Shown here in pieces: positions 1 to 13,543 of a stretch of 64,000 nucleotides of DNA. Where the stretch lies: NCBI RefSeq assembly GCF_000143535.2, contig NC_037317.1:496001-560000 (forward strand). The letters run 5' to 3'. The notes beneath the pieces were generated by a model. It was not told the origin of the DNA. It searched no databases and saw nothing but the letters and a program-made list of their open reading frames with translations. Positions within the stretch are counted from its first letter, which is position 1. Every line of letters starts with the position of its first letter. Both the position numbers and the translations under genes were made by a program. The stretch is from Botrytis cinerea B05.10. Lineage: Eukaryota; Ascomycota; Leotiomycetes; Helotiales; Sclerotiniaceae.

Positions 1-589
1 ATTGATGTTCAAATTGAATGTCTAAATGTCCTTTAGTCCTTGTTTCAGCAAACAAGCTGCAGATTCTTCAATCTGCCATGGCATACCATTCATAAAGATA
101 ATACTCTGTGTATAGCGCCCCTCTCTGAAATCGAAAGTCAAGCGATAAAAGGTTACCGTTTCTTCAAACAAACAATCGTAACTAAAATACAAAACTAAAC
201 TAATTATGGCAAAGGGAGAGCTTGAATTGTGAAGACTGACTTGCAGTATCAAAGGCAAAGAAAAGATTGAAAGGAGAGATCGAGCAAACAGCAAACATGT
301 CGTCAATTTCAAGATTCGACAGGCCAGCTATGATTCTTGCCCATGGTTAAATCATCCTCATTAGCTGTAAGATGGTGCGTCAACTTGAAGAGCAGGCATT
401 TTAGTTCGGTTTCCGATAAGTTTGTAAACTCCGTCAACGAATATTACCAAAATGCATTTACACCGATTCGATATGTTTTCAAATAATATTGGAAGTAGCT
501 ACTAGATGTCACTAGGAAGTTCACACACAATTCCAAACCGACACACGAAGAGGTTGTGTCTATTTATTCTCTCCCAAAAATATTTGTAT
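1..589. other. Intergenic, no gene recognised
   Basis: No coding region, RNA gene or repeat can be supported here. The right part is the 3' flank of the minus-strand transporter. Short open frames on both strands have low-complexity composition and no recognisable motif. Confidence 0.5.
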
Positions 590-2291
590 CTACAAAATAT
601 ATCTAAACCCTCTATTATCAATCTCCGTCATATCCATCATCCCCTTCTCCACAGCCTCTCTTTCTTCTTCTTCACTTACTTCTCCTCTTGCCGCCTGCTC
701 TGCATCTCTTTTCTTATTGCTTGAATACATATAAATGTACAACACAACAACCATTGCTAATTTGACCGAATAGCCTACTAGCATTGCTATGTACGCTGAG
801 TGATATCCGGCTTTATGTATGTTAGCCCATCAAGTTATGAGACAAGAACGGAGAACGAGATCTGGGCACGAAGAAAAGAAAAGGCACACTCACGAGCTTC
901 GCTATCAATAAAAGTCTGCGGTCCAATGATATTCCCCACGCAATATCCCGTGAACAAGACCGCTCCTGTCAATTGTTTCTTCGTATATCCCGCAATATTA
1001 CTACTCACCATCGTGAGACTCATACTGAAACCCAATCCTTGGAAATAGCATAACCAAAGCGCCACTAATCGTCCCCATTTATTACTACTTGGAAGACCAA
1101 CTAATAACCCCGAACCCAGAATACATATCGTGTTAGCGACTATCATAGTAATGCATCTTGAATTCCGAGGGAATTTCGTGCATATGAATCCACCCGCTAT
1201 CAGCGCGAGGAACTGCACTGCTCCACCGGGAATCTGTAGATATTGGGTACCGAGGGTATCGAAACCGAAGCTTTTGACGATGAGCGATGTGAAAGATGTC
1301 AGAGCAGAGTTGGGAACTTGTGCGCCGACAGCCATGACGAAGAGGATCCACGTTTTTGGATCTTTGACCGTTTGCCATGCTTGATAGGTTTGGAAATGGT
1401 GATTTTTGACTCCTTGGCGGTTAGATGCTACGCGGGAAATGGCGATGATACGTTCGGGAGGCGTGAGGAATTTGGCTGTGGAAGGAAGATCCGGGAGAAA
1501 AATAAAGGAGATTATGCCCCAGAAGATGGAGATGGCTCCGAAGATCAGGAAGACGTACATCCATTTTGGGAGACCGGTGGTGATGTGTCCGACAGCGTAG
1601 CCGATGAGACCGCCAAACATGGTTGCGATGCCGTTAGTACAGTAGTAGGTTTCAAGGCGAAGGGGTTGCTCAGCGGAGGTGTACCACATGGACATCAGGA
1701 GGACAAATCCAGGGTTTATGGTTGCTTCGACGGCGCCGAGGAGGAATCGATTGGTTGCTATGCCGCCAAAAGAGACGCATGCTGGAGTTGTGATGAGGAT
1801 TACTCCCCATGCGATAGTGGTTAGGGAGAGAAATTTCCCAATAGGAAGGCGCTGGAGCAAGTAGCCTGATGGAAATTGGAAGAATAGATAGCCAAAATAA
1901 AAGATCGAGCTGTATACATTATTAGTATGGTCCGCAAAGTATGATACAGGAACAATGCATATCTGTGTTCTCACCTCAGCCAGGAATACTGTTGTCCTTC
2001 CAGATGGGTACCCTTTTGCAACCCATACACACTTGAGAAGTTAATAGAATTCTTGTCTAGATATTGCAACATATATGTGATGAAAAGGATGGGCATGAGC
2101 CGCATGTCAATTTTTCGAAGCACTCTCTTTGCTTCTTGAGGATCGACCTCGACATCCCTAGCATCTTGAAACAGAGCATAGTTATCATCCAGATGAGCTG
2201 AAGCAGCTGGCGATGAGTTGTTCACGGCTTCACTTTTTGATACTGCAGGAGAAGATGTCACATGCTTCTCATCATCAATCGAAGTTGCCAT
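590..2291 (-). CDS. MFS transporter, Dal5/allantoate-permease type anion:cation symporter
   Basis: The three exons on the minus strand are 2291-1975, 1909-894 and 810-590, giving 517 residues. Introns of 65 and 83 bp have donors GTGAGA and GTGAGT and acceptors ACAG and AAAG. Splicing restores the family sequence WLSSIFYFGYL across intron 1 and EAPGYHSAY across intron 2. About 60 hydrophilic N-terminal residues are followed by some 12 hydrophobic segments. The helix-1 signature YLDKNSIN and the NRFLLGAVEA stretch of the Dal5 branch of the major facilitator superfamily are visible. Known members import allantoate, ureidosuccinate, nicotinate, pantothenate or related organic anions at the plasma membrane; the substrate here cannot be told from sequence. 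The start is the first ATG of a good frame. A GATAAG site near 2413 in the short upstream region could bind an AreA-type GATA factor (inference). The gene looks intact. Confidence 0.9.
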
Positions 2292-2767
2292 TTTGATATT
2301 GAGTTATTGCAAATACAAACTCCAGCTAATCATTCTCCTGGATTTCAAGACTTTTAAGAACAACCATTAAAGAGACCTTGCAATGGAAAAATTCAACAGA
2401 AAGCTATTGCTGATAAGATCCACCTCCAAATACCAAATTTTCGTACTCTATATCCACCGCATTTCGCAGCCAAATACCCGGTTTCCCCTCACTTGAGATA
2501 GGGAACCAACCACACATCACCAAATCCAAAATTTCATCATTCAAAAGGAAGCAGGGAGACCGAATACCACATCGATTGATGCGTATTAGAGGTCTTCACG
2601 GTTTATCTTTGGACAGAGAAGATGGTGTGACGCGGAAATTTCCTATTCTGGCAGATGACGTGATAATTAGTTCGTTTGCGCGATTGGAAAACATTATAGG
2701 GACCTGTGTAAACCCACGCGCGCGATGGAAACAATGATGTATGAAGAGTTTGATACAAATGAAATCA
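2292..2767. other. Upstream region of the MFS transporter
   Basis: Non-coding stretch between the transporter start and the 3' end of a decayed kinase-like gene. It holds one GATAAG motif near 2413, a candidate nitrogen-regulator (GATA factor) site. No other element was recognised. Confidence 0.35.
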
Positions 2768-3938
2768 TCAAAGAGCTGGGGGAACATGGACATAACGTGT
2801 AGCAGGACTCTTCCCACATGGCAACAACCACTCCTTGATTCTCTGAACCCCTTGCAAATCTCCCATTTGTGCCTCCCTATTTTCCTTTTCCACCCAACTT
2901 GGTGTATAGTCCCCGTCAAAATCGATGAGCCATAGGCGGTCCTCCATATCAATCAATATGTTGTGCGGTTTCGCATCACCCCCATATCAAATCCGCTGTA
3001 TGTAGTTGACTCACAAGACCCTCCAACTCATTTGCCCAGCGAATTCGTAAATCGTTTGAGCAATCAGTCCATGGTGCTATATCGTGAAGTGTTTCCTTAT
3101 ATTCAATATAAGAGAGGACATAACCTGGCATACACTCTGCATTTGGACTTCGGATAATAGTGCAATCGTCTTTAGTATATCCTCATTTTTCATTCAATTC
3201 GTTTTCTGATATATATTGGCTTGTAGTTCTCCAGAAGCTCTTCCATGTCAACCACGACTATGCCCTCTGTATACGACAAATTGGTATTGTCGTAGGAAGT
3301 TTACCTGTGTGGAAAGCATCCATCACTAGTTTGTATATCTAATCCTCGCCTGGTAGTACATGCGAAAGTAAACTTTGTAGTAGAATTTTGTATTTGCATC
3401 TGTATCTGTACAGACTACAGATGGGCCTTTGAAGCACGGGTGGTAAAGTGATGAAAAGCATCCAGTAGCCAATGATCCATGGGTTTGAAAATTGGTCCTG
3501 GAAGAGGAACTATTTGTCGGGGTAATTGTCCCTTAAAAGTTGGCAAAAGGGCATCTGCATTACGTTTGGCTTCAAGAACATATTGTATCGCCTGTAGGCA
3601 ATCACGAGCAGTGGAATTCGATGGTACTGGTATTGCTTGGTTCATCAACAGAGAGTCCATCAGAGCTCGGAATGGTTCTTTGAGTTTATTTGCTTCCTCT
3701 ATTGCATTGCATCCATAGCATCCCAATTACTATATCCCATATCTCCAAGTGCCAAGATTCTCAGCGACGTCTCGTGTCGTGCTAACTGATAGGGTGAGGC
3801 TTCGAGATTCCCTGGTAGGTATTGCCCTTCGAAACGAACTCCAAAACCTCGTACAAATATCTTGATACATGATTCATCGTCAAATTGATCTATCTCTTCA
3901 TATTGACGACGCTCAACAACATAAGCATTATTAACCAT
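2768..3938 (-). pseudogene. Decayed protein-kinase-like gene
   Basis: Fragments of one kinase-like protein lie in order on the minus strand but in different frames. The N-terminal piece starts at ATG 3938 and runs to a stop at 3699. The same protein appears to resume in another frame (3726-3415); the break coincides with a tandem 5-bp duplication at 3702-3711. The middle (about 3410-3150) is scrambled by stops. The C-terminal lobe then shows HTADLIWGD|AKPHNILID, matching the catalytic loop (HxD-like ... D-x-K-P-x-N) of divergent fungal kinase-like proteins, followed by WLIDFDGDYTPSW, where DFD stands for DFG. Between WGD and AKPHN a fifth C in the plus-strand run 2980-2984 shifts the frame. 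The last frame ends at 2768. The family was probably a fungal-specific Ser/Thr kinase-like protein of unknown substrate. With at least three disruptions the gene is almost certainly not functional. Confidence 0.7.
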
Positions 3939-6900
3939 GTTGGTTGGTTATTCTATTGAATGAATGGGTTGATGAATACGTAGTGTAGCGAGGAGAGTGA
4001 TGTTTGGTCCAATATCTAAGCCTAGATAGATTCACGACAGAACCCGCGATATGAAAATGATTTCACGACTCAAAATCTTCAAACAGACGACGACCTCAAA
4101 CACTACAGAAGAACAAGAATCTTCGTCAATGTCACCGTACCCCCCAGAACAAAAGAACCCCCCAGAAACGCGTTTTCATTTCCAGGTCCCCATGGAAAGC
4201 GACACAAGCAAACAGAGTCGGCACTCCCAATTGCAAACACCCAGCCCAGCAGCCCAGCAGCCCAGTCGCCGATTCACCCATCCCACCAAACGGCTTCCTG
4301 CATCCCGTCTCGATACATAACATGTGCTGTAACTTCACAACATCTGGAGTGCTACTGTACCAGAATTTGGGTCACCGATTACACTACTCAACTACTGTAT
4401 TCCACTACATGTTCACGACATTTCTATTGCATTTTGCATTTCGAGTGCATTTCGTTTCTGGATCTGTGATCCGTGATCCGTGTGCGTAACTGTCTCCATC
4501 TGATCTTCTTAGCTTTCCAATATACCTACTACATACATACTACATACATACATACATATATCCATATCCCAACTTTCCCAAATAACGACAGTGCAGACAT
4601 GTAACGCGGTTCCAAGAAAAGAATTCCAAGGTCTTATTTTTAGAGATTTCCTGATTATCTCATGCTTGCATTCGACATGCTAATAAGAGTAGCTCACACA
4701 ACATCGCTATTGCATATTTTGTATTCTTCTTTCGTTAGTGTGCAGTGTGAATGCATGTTTCACTGATTATTGTTTTTCATTCTATCTATCTGCCTCATTC
4801 TGTATGGGAATCATTGTGTGATTGATTGTTTGATGGATCGAAAGATAACTATTGGCACTGTTTACGAGGAAGACACTCTACATCCTCACACCCAAAGCGG
4901 TGAAGGATGCGAAAGGGAGATGCGATACGAAGTCAAGATTGTGATTTGTAAATAGCTTTCTCCTCGTTTGATGATGATTACCAACAATTCGGAAGACTTG
5001 GAGAGATTGGATGCAGGAAGAGGAACACTGCAGTCAAAACGCGTTGCATTAGCTAGCAGCTTCCAAACACGGTCAACGGAACGACTTTTTGCTGTTTGAG
5101 TTTGTTTCTGGTGGAATTGCTTTTCCTGTCAAGCTAGTTACCGGTATCTTATCCCCAGCCAGTAGTACTTCTGCTACAAACACCTACCCTCCGTCCTTTC
5201 GGAAAGGGATAATATTTCCAATTTTCTGAATGGATGGCTTGTTTTCCAGAGTGAGTAATGTTTCTATCAAATCTTATATTGTGGCTTGCTCGGTCCTGCG
5301 GGTCACGAATCCTTCCGTGTCAGCACATGCATGCTGCAGGAGAAAGGGAAGGCAGAGTAGGATTTCATTACGCTGCGCACTATCCTCATTATTTGCCCAG
5401 GTGCTAATCCCAAATGTCCGGGGACCGCCAAAGCTGAGAAGAGAAGGAGAAAATATCGCATGCGGAGGAGAGGCACAGCACGTGGCGCAATCCTTTTAGG
5501 CTTGGGTCACTGCAAGATTGGGGAGTGCGATACGGCAACGAGGGTGTGGCGATTCGGCGATACATAGTGTGGTGGCATGCTATTCATGTCGAGTACCAGT
5601 GACTGTCCTGTCCTGTACAGAAACGCGATAAGCTGCAGCCAAGATGGTGTTACCTTTGATCACATTGATATCGTAATACGTGTATATCGGCACCGCCTGT
5701 TTTTCAGCAGATATGGTACCAGAAGATGCTCATTCGTCCAAGTCGTTTCATCGCAGGCGTGCTGAGATCGGGACTTGCTCGTCGTGGAGGGTATATCAAG
5801 AACGACATATAAGGCTGTGCTTGTGCTTCATTGGTGCGCGGAAGTTGGCCGTTGCCGTATGGGAGTGTCAGATCATGTGAGTTTACATTGCTGCTTTTTG
5901 AGTTTTCCATCCAGTCTGAGCCAGTAGGATCGGTTACCCGGATGTCTCGGAGCAACTCTCGACGTGGCAGTGTTTTTCCTTTTTTCCCTCATTCAAAGGC
6001 AATGTATCTTTGAAATGGTCGTGGAAACTATCACCAGAATGGCAACAATTTATTTCCTCGTGCTGTATCGTGTTTTTTTTTTTTTTTGATAGCGTCCCGT
6101 GTGGACTTCCTGATGCATGAAGCATTGGAATTAGATTAATGAATAACTTGTTTACCGAATCAAGCGTAACTGCCGCCTTGTGACTCCGTAGGGAGCTGTT
6201 GCAGACAAAATGTATCGTAAAAAGATAGGTCTAGAACTGTTGCATGTGGGCATGTGTGTGTGGGGGTGGAAATTCAGGGAGCACTCAATATTGAGCCCCG
6301 TTTGTTGCTCTGTAAGTAGATTTGATTATCGCCGTAGATAGGGAAACGGTGGAGTCCCAATCCCAAGACGGTGCCAATTCATTGGTGCGCTGATGAGAGG
6401 TGAAGATTGGTATCTTGATTCAGATGAAGCGGGTAAGATAATGAGGCATGCATCAAGGGCTCTCGTAAGTTCTTCCGTAAAGCCTGAATGTTACATTCGG
6501 ATCAGCTTCCCCCTCAAGCGAGTGTCTAGGATTCAGTATCGGAAATCTCTCAAGTGCCCTACGTAAAATTTGGGAGAGTAGGATTGCGGAAAAGCCATTG
6601 ACGATGTCTTCAATCTTGGATAAGCTACATATCCGTACGTGAGGGTTTATGCCGCGAATCATGCGGTCGTTGAGAGCTAGTTTGGCCGGTCTCGAGGGCG
6701 CTTTACTTTAGGCTCTTTCAAACGTCGTCAGAGTCTCTCTTCTTTTTGGTTTCGCGACATATCCCGATCTGGCGCTGATCGCAATCTATTTGCCTTTGTG
6801 CTCCTGTGGAGTTTGGGACGAAAGACTCGAAACGATTATCCCGCAACTTGGACTGGAGCTGTTTGATCTTCAATCAATCTATTAACCATTTCCAAAACAC

Positions 6901-9900
6901 CAAAAATAGCTTCGTGTTTAGACGTGTTCCAAGTTATGTTCTACGGCTAAAAGTGCTAATGCAACATGATACGATGTTTCCCAAATGGCCATACTCTATT
7001 GAGGTATATTCCGTTAGATAAGTCATCGTGTTGCTCATCTCGGTCTCTCTTTATCAGAGATTGAAGGACTTCGGAAGCACTAAGTAAGAGGATAAGAAAA
7101 GAGACATGTTGCAAATGCTATGCCGAGTAATGCATTGAGGTAACCAAGAGTCTATTCGCCACGGGACTTGCCATGAATTCATAATTCCTACTTCGTCACT
7201 CGGGTCTCGTGGCGACCCGACTTTTCGTTTGCACGGCTGGATACAGAATGTGTTTCCCGTGGCCCAGGTAGTAGGTTACTTGTACTTGGGAAACTCCCAT
7301 TGATCGTTATCGCAACTCCAAACTCAAAATGGGATGGAAAATTCACATGATTTTTGCTCGCTGTAAGGTACAAGTGTGTCCCATCGTCCCATGCATATTT
7401 GCCATGAGGTTGATATTGACATTTTCCCATGTGGGAACTAATCTAAGTGCAAGCAAGCATTAATGTCGACAAGGAATTGCGAGCTGTCAAACAGGGGCTG
7501 GTAGGCAAAAAACGAAAGTGTGCAACGGTTTGTTTTTGGGTGTCTTAACACGCATAGCAGGGGGGGATGGATTCAAGGAAAGTTTTCAGGGTGTTGTGGC
7601 GTCTTCCACCAACAGGCCCAGCAGCTTCCTCAATCCTTGTGATAAATTTCCCATGCAAGCGCACAAACCAAATCGTCGTTTAATCGTGCAATGGAGTAGG
7701 GATATGCAACCAGAATGGGCGTTGAAGAAATGACGGGATGTTTTTCTTCTTAGCAGGAACTTTTGCCGTTGAGTTTCGGGCATTGCGCGACTTTTTTGCC
7801 TGATTGATTTATTGCTATTGGTTCTACGGTCAATGGAGTCAAAACGTTACTTCGTGTGATTACGTGCCACCAGGGCGCATGCGAAATTTACCTCGGTGGC
7901 ATGATGGCATCGGACCGGAGTCCCAAAAGCTCACAAGAAATGGCTGATCACGAAGAGGCTATCAGCGTAGTTGCGGCGAGAATGTTTAGTTCATACCCGA
8001 CAGAAAAAATACAAGCTATGAAAGTGATTGTGTAGAGGATGCTTGAAAATCAAGATCCAAGATCGCCATTCCCCCCTTCCCTCCCGCTCTGACATGTCAT
8101 GTTGGTGTGAGATGACAATCCTCGAGGGGAGCTCATTCTTACCGCGGTCTAATTCTCCGAGGCAGCAGGGCAAAAGGACAGCGTGCAAGGCTTTTCAAGG
8201 ACCTTGAGGGTCTACAACCCCAACGCAAGCACCCCACGAGTGGTTCACGATGCCGGTACTGGGCTCTTCAGCCTGGGAATCTACCATGGATTAGAATAAA
8301 CTTAATGGCTCTCAAGATCCATCTTTCCAACGTCACTTGGTGTGAGCCTCAACATCTATCACTTATGCCGTGTCGTGAACTCGGCTCATCTGACGAGCCC
8401 GCGTTCAGACTTTCAAAATCAAGTGAAGGAGGGAGAAGAGGTTATTTTGCGCTGTCCGGGTAAAACGGTTGCGACTAGGATCTTGATTGGTCACGAAGGT
8501 AGTCCGGAAGCTGGAAGGCATCTCCACACGAACTTGAAAAAGAGCGTCCAAGAGGGAAAGAAAAGGAGACGTTGGAGTGGGTGCAAATGCGAGGAGATAG
8601 CGAACGAATCGAATGGCCGGTCTTATTGGTAGACGGCGAGACCGAATTTTGTGATGAAATTGCACTCACCCTTCATCAATCCTCTCTTAACTTTCGGCAT
8701 TTCAATGAGCGGGTGAGAGCTAGACGTTGCATGATTACTGTACCATCTCACCGTCATTTTGAACACGCGGAATTTTCCTTCGCTCCTTTCTTTTCCGTTT
8801 GCACAATGACGGAATTTGACAATGAATTGATTGAGGTGAAGACGGATACCGGTCTCCGGACTTTTTAGGTGCTGGAAAGTAACGGTCGAGGAATAGTAGC
8901 TTCTCTGGCTAGTCGTAGATTAAACCCTTTCCGGTCTACGTGATGTTTTGGCAAAATCTTAATCAGAGCTAAGGCTTTAGTGCAGAGGACGCTAGCCTCG
9001 ATGGAAAATTATGAAAGATAAAAATCGACAGTTCTCACTGCTCGCCGTTTTTCCTTTTCACTGTGACTTTTTACGACTCGCCTAAAAAGAGCAAACCATC
9101 GGCACAACGAATCATCACATGCTCCCAAGCGATTGTTTCGTGATTCATACGTGCGAATATCATCATGAAACTTATTTCCAAAGGCTCGCCCTCACGAACC
9201 GAAACAGACCAAATGTCACCACGATATGCCAAGGACGCAATTCCAGCATTTTCATGCCATCTCGTACCACTCTCTCCACCACGATTAGCCTTTCAATCCT
9301 ACCGGTGCTGATCACGTCTCTCGAATGACCGAATAGGGAATATCTCCGATGCAAAGTTGCGCGGCCTTTTGCTGGAAGAATCGAGCCGCTTGCCAATCAA
9401 CACAACTGTTTCGGATACTGATATTGTGGCTTTTTTGTAATTGGAGTCTGCAGTCCACACTGGAATCGTTCATGCTTATTACCGGTTTTATTTCGAGGAG
9501 ACTTTGCGCTTCTTCTGATGGTCGAGTGATCGAAACACTCGGATTGATACTCTAAGAGGCTTAGACTTGGATGCCGGTGTCATGCACTCATGCTAACACA
9601 TGTACTCGGTAGAAACTCTATCGAAACGCTTTTCCTTTCTCACGGGCTAATAGATTGCGGTGGTAATAGATTTTCATCCAAGCCCACCATTGATTGGATG
9701 TCGGCTGTCGACTTTGCAAGAGCAGCAGGACTCGATTTCAGATAGATCGATTGTGTCGGCAGACTTTGATTTCAAAGATTCTTACCGTCTTTTGTCTCTT
9801 GTCTCTCGAGTCTCGTTCGCCAGGACAAGTTTATTCGACATACCGTAGATGGTAGTGGTAACGCTAATGGGAAAGAGTAAGAACTTGGGAAAAAGTTTAC

Positions 9901-10200
9901 GTTGTAGCAATTTATGAGCGTGTTGATACCGAACTGCCCCCTGATGCCTTTTCTTTGCAATGTGCTGGATGTGACTTTCTTTGCCCTTTTGCAGCCCTTT
10001 TGCACTCACTCCCTTCTTGATTCCACTCCCCTTGTCAACCAATTTCTTCCAAAGCTTATTACCACCCATGATCCTGACACCGTTCATCTCCATTTTCATT
10101 CAAGGTTGAAGCTGCAAACACTCCACAGTCTTACACCGTCACGTCTAGTGAAGCGAACACTTCTTCATCGTCTCTGTCCATCCCTACGTCTTCCCCTCAA
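3939..10200. other. Long gene-free region
   Basis: More than 6 kb of moderate GC with no credible coding frame on either strand. Open frames are short, overlap on opposite strands, and show no domain or convincing splice chain. Small simple repeats occur: CATA units near 4540-4560 and a T run near 6074-6088. It may be distal regulatory DNA of the regulator-like gene at 15.76 kb, or non-coding transcription units; the sequence alone does not decide. Confidence 0.4.
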
Positions 10201-13200
10201 TTTTCAGCCCTCTTTGCTTTGAGCCCTTGACCTTGCTGGCCTTATAACTCTAAACCCAAATATCTGGACAACAATCGATCATCCCAGTTTCTCAGCAGAA
10301 GCCCTGCACTGCACTTGTCATTTGTTGACAGCTACAACAACCCAGCCGTGGAGGTCAAGCTTTTTCTGCAATCGACGACAAGGATCTCCATAACAAACGG
10401 GTGTAATTGCAATCCTTGCTTCCGCAGAGAACCATTTGGCAGAAAAATAAATTATTGATCACCGCCTTTGCGAGATAGCAAAATTGAAGCTATTCGGAAC
10501 AGTTTGATATTGAGAATCTGCTCTGTTGCGATTGTCCGAAGGTGTAGAACTTCATGTATCGGAAAGAAGTTTGAACTGTGAGTAACTTAAACCATTCCTT
10601 ACGAATACGACCACACTAGCCCTCCAGTGTAAACTAACCGTAATTCAGTACGTTGCGAAGTGCCTGCACAATCGAAATCGTACCTTCTAGATTCTTGATG
10701 TAAGTTCCCCATCCGATGAGAGGCTGCAAACCCGTTAAAGCAACATTTTCCAACACCGATGGCAATCACGACAACAACTACTACAACCAGCAATATTCTA
10801 ACTTGCTATTAGGCCAAAGAGAGTGAGGTTGCTGCACCCTGTACTTTGACACAGATATCAATACATTTTATTCACACACGGCCTCGGTCTCGGTCCTCGA
10901 ATCATTGCCGTACGCCGGTTTTATCAATTATATCAACAGGTGAGATGCAATTATTTGTTCCTATTCTCCTGCCGAACCTCTGGAATTCTTCAAGTGCAGT
11001 GAATTTGTCGAACGCCTCCACATTTGGTAAGAAGCGCGTCGCGGGCACATACAGCTTTTTTTTTGGATTTAGCGATTCTTACCGGCAAACTTCTTGTATC
11101 CCATCACCTCGACCTCGCGATATTTTCATCCTTGTGCAATGTGCTCGGGTTACAAAAGAGTCACCAGCTGTACAACTCATCAACGTGGTATCTCGCACAA
11201 AAGAGAAGACGCGCCGTTTTGAGCCAGAGCGCAGAGGTGACTTTTCTTGACCGCAATTTATCAAGCAAGAATCCCATTCAACAAAAACAAGCTCTTCAAC
11301 AAAACACCTTTCCAGCCCGAATTTTGCGATCGTTGGTACCAATACTTCCAGCCAGCTAGCTGCATGCGACCCTTCACACAAATGCTAACCCTCTGTGCTA
11401 CCCAGACTCGATCTACCAATATTCCCAAAGATTAAGATACCCCAGTCGACTACTACATACCCGCCCACGATCTTCAGCGGCAGCCATCCACCCCCGAGAT
11501 ACTCGACGAGCATAAACTGTAACCATTCACCTGGAACTTCGGTCTGCGTCTGCGTCTGCAAGCTCGGTTAGAAATTCGATTTCATTGGAACCTTGCCCAA
11601 CACAAATCGAAAATATCGAGAGTAGGAAATCGGAAACCGCAAGATCGAGAATATAAAAATAATCCTTGGGAAGAGCTAAACGTGGGAATCATTGCACGGC
11701 GCATTGCACACGCACACCTACCCACATCCGCAATTAATCCCGTAAGTCGATTTCAATTTACCTTCCATCAAGGCATCCATTTAAAGTACAAGCCGACATT
11801 GAATTGCCATCGCGATTTCATCGTTCCATTCGAAGATCTCTCTCTTGCCGCCACCAATCAATATTCAATATTTCACAGCTATTTGGAGGACCAGTTTGCG
11901 ATAAGGAAATCCATCGAATGCTTATCGGTGAAGGAGCAGGGCTTCTCTCCAAGGACGCTCATCATTTTACATGGGATAGCTATCTAACTAAAATCCTACA
12001 GCAAAAAGGAACCCAACCATCCGCCATCTGCAACTTTACGCCCCAGCGGTGGACATCGGCCGGACCTTCACAGTAGCCAGAATTCTTTCGATAGGAAATC
12101 CTACAGGTAAGTGTTCTAGATTGAACTCTTTTCATTTTCTCCACCCCTCGATGTACTGTTATTGAACCATTACTGCGAGGTGCTGCGAGGTGCTTCTCAT
12201 CCTTGCCTCTCTCTCCACCACCACACATTTAGGCGAAGTGTCATCCGCTTGCAAGGCTTGTTGCAGATGACCAGCTTTACTGCCCTTGTATGGGCTGCAA
12301 CCTTTTCCATATTTCTAATCACGATGTTGAATCTGCTCGTCTTTTGTTTACCAATCGATCTACCCATGTTTCTATAATATATCTGTCCATCCGCCCGCTC
12401 TTGGAAGACCTGGTATTTTGCCACGGTCATCGCTGTGCCTTGTTCTTCCGCTATCAGCCTCACTCATATTGTTGCGTCATTATCAGATCTCTGGTTCATC
12501 CGTACATTGTGTTGTGTTGTGTGCATGTAATTCTTCTGTTCGCAGGCTTTCTACTATCAGCACCCTTTGAAATATAACTAACATGAGAATCAGAACTTTA
12601 AATTCATCATCGAGTTTTACTGTCTTAACTTCGCTCTTCATTAACATTGTAAGTTCCAAACATAGCCTTTATGTTCCCAACATCCAACGATCTCTCCTAT
12701 GGTCCAGTGACTACTAGCTGGATAAGGCCCCTCGCGTACCCCAGGAAGCGTACCCTGCCAGGAAAATGTCTAAGTTGCGCCACCAAACCCTGCCCCGTCT
12801 GAATCCTCTATCCACATCAGCGATCTTGGGACGGACATCGTCGGTCCGGCCCATATCGTATTACAGAACAGGCGCATCAGCTGCTCAAATATATTTGGGG
12901 CTTCTATCGAATTGCCTATTGCTCGCCAGCCTTGCCAGCTCCAAAGACTCGACAGGAACAGGAAATCAATTGATTCCATTCAATCCCTAATCGGAAGGTC
13001 AATTGAATCAATTATTGGTACCCACATGTACTGGTCGTATCATCCTTTTCTGCATCGGTACCCTATTAGGTTCATCACAACTGGATCTGCGTACTCGGGG
13101 AATTCACAATGCGGAAACTTGACGTTTTCCTTCCTTGCATAGCCTCGCACTATGGACGCATTCTCTTTCGACGATCGCATTGAAGTGGCATGAGACAGTT

Positions 13201-13528
13201 TGAAATAAGGAGAAAAGCTAATATAGAATCTCGCAGAAATAGCGATCTACACCATACACGGAACTCGTTTCATATCCCACCCGTCGAACGCGTCAACAAA
13301 CCTTCGAGACTCCAACCCGAATCGTCCGTTACCCGTTAACTGTAAGTTGGACCCTCCTTCACTATGTTGCAATCTTGCACCAAGCACGGATGTTGCAAGG
13401 CATCGCATGGCATGAATACATTGTTATTCCTTGCTTTACATGAACAACCATTTCCTAGTATTATTTTTCAACGGCTGTCTTTAGGTGGCTGGTATCTTTG
13501 ACTAAGGATCAAGTGCTAATTGAAATAG
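10201..13528 (+). ncRNA. Candidate spliced non-coding leader or lncRNA
   Basis: This stretch lacks long coding frames but carries an unusual density of consensus splice donors on the plus strand: GTGAGT at 10578, GTGAGA at 10940, and GTAAGT at 11742, 12107, 12649 and 13342. Several follow pyrimidine-rich, exon-like DNA, and the last intron (13342 to about 13528) ends with GCTAAT followed by TAG. The chain leads into an ATG in a good context at 13544. The likely interpretation is a multi-exon untranslated leader, either of a tiny gene at 13544 or of the DUF8032-type gene at 15760. Exon boundaries other than the last are not certain. Confidence 0.35.
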
Positions 13529-13543
13529 ACACCAACCGCCAAA

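Noticed and set aside
1243..1824. 193-codon plus-strand frame opposite the MFS transporter
   Set aside because: Antisense shadow of the transporter, which has a full family-like protein.
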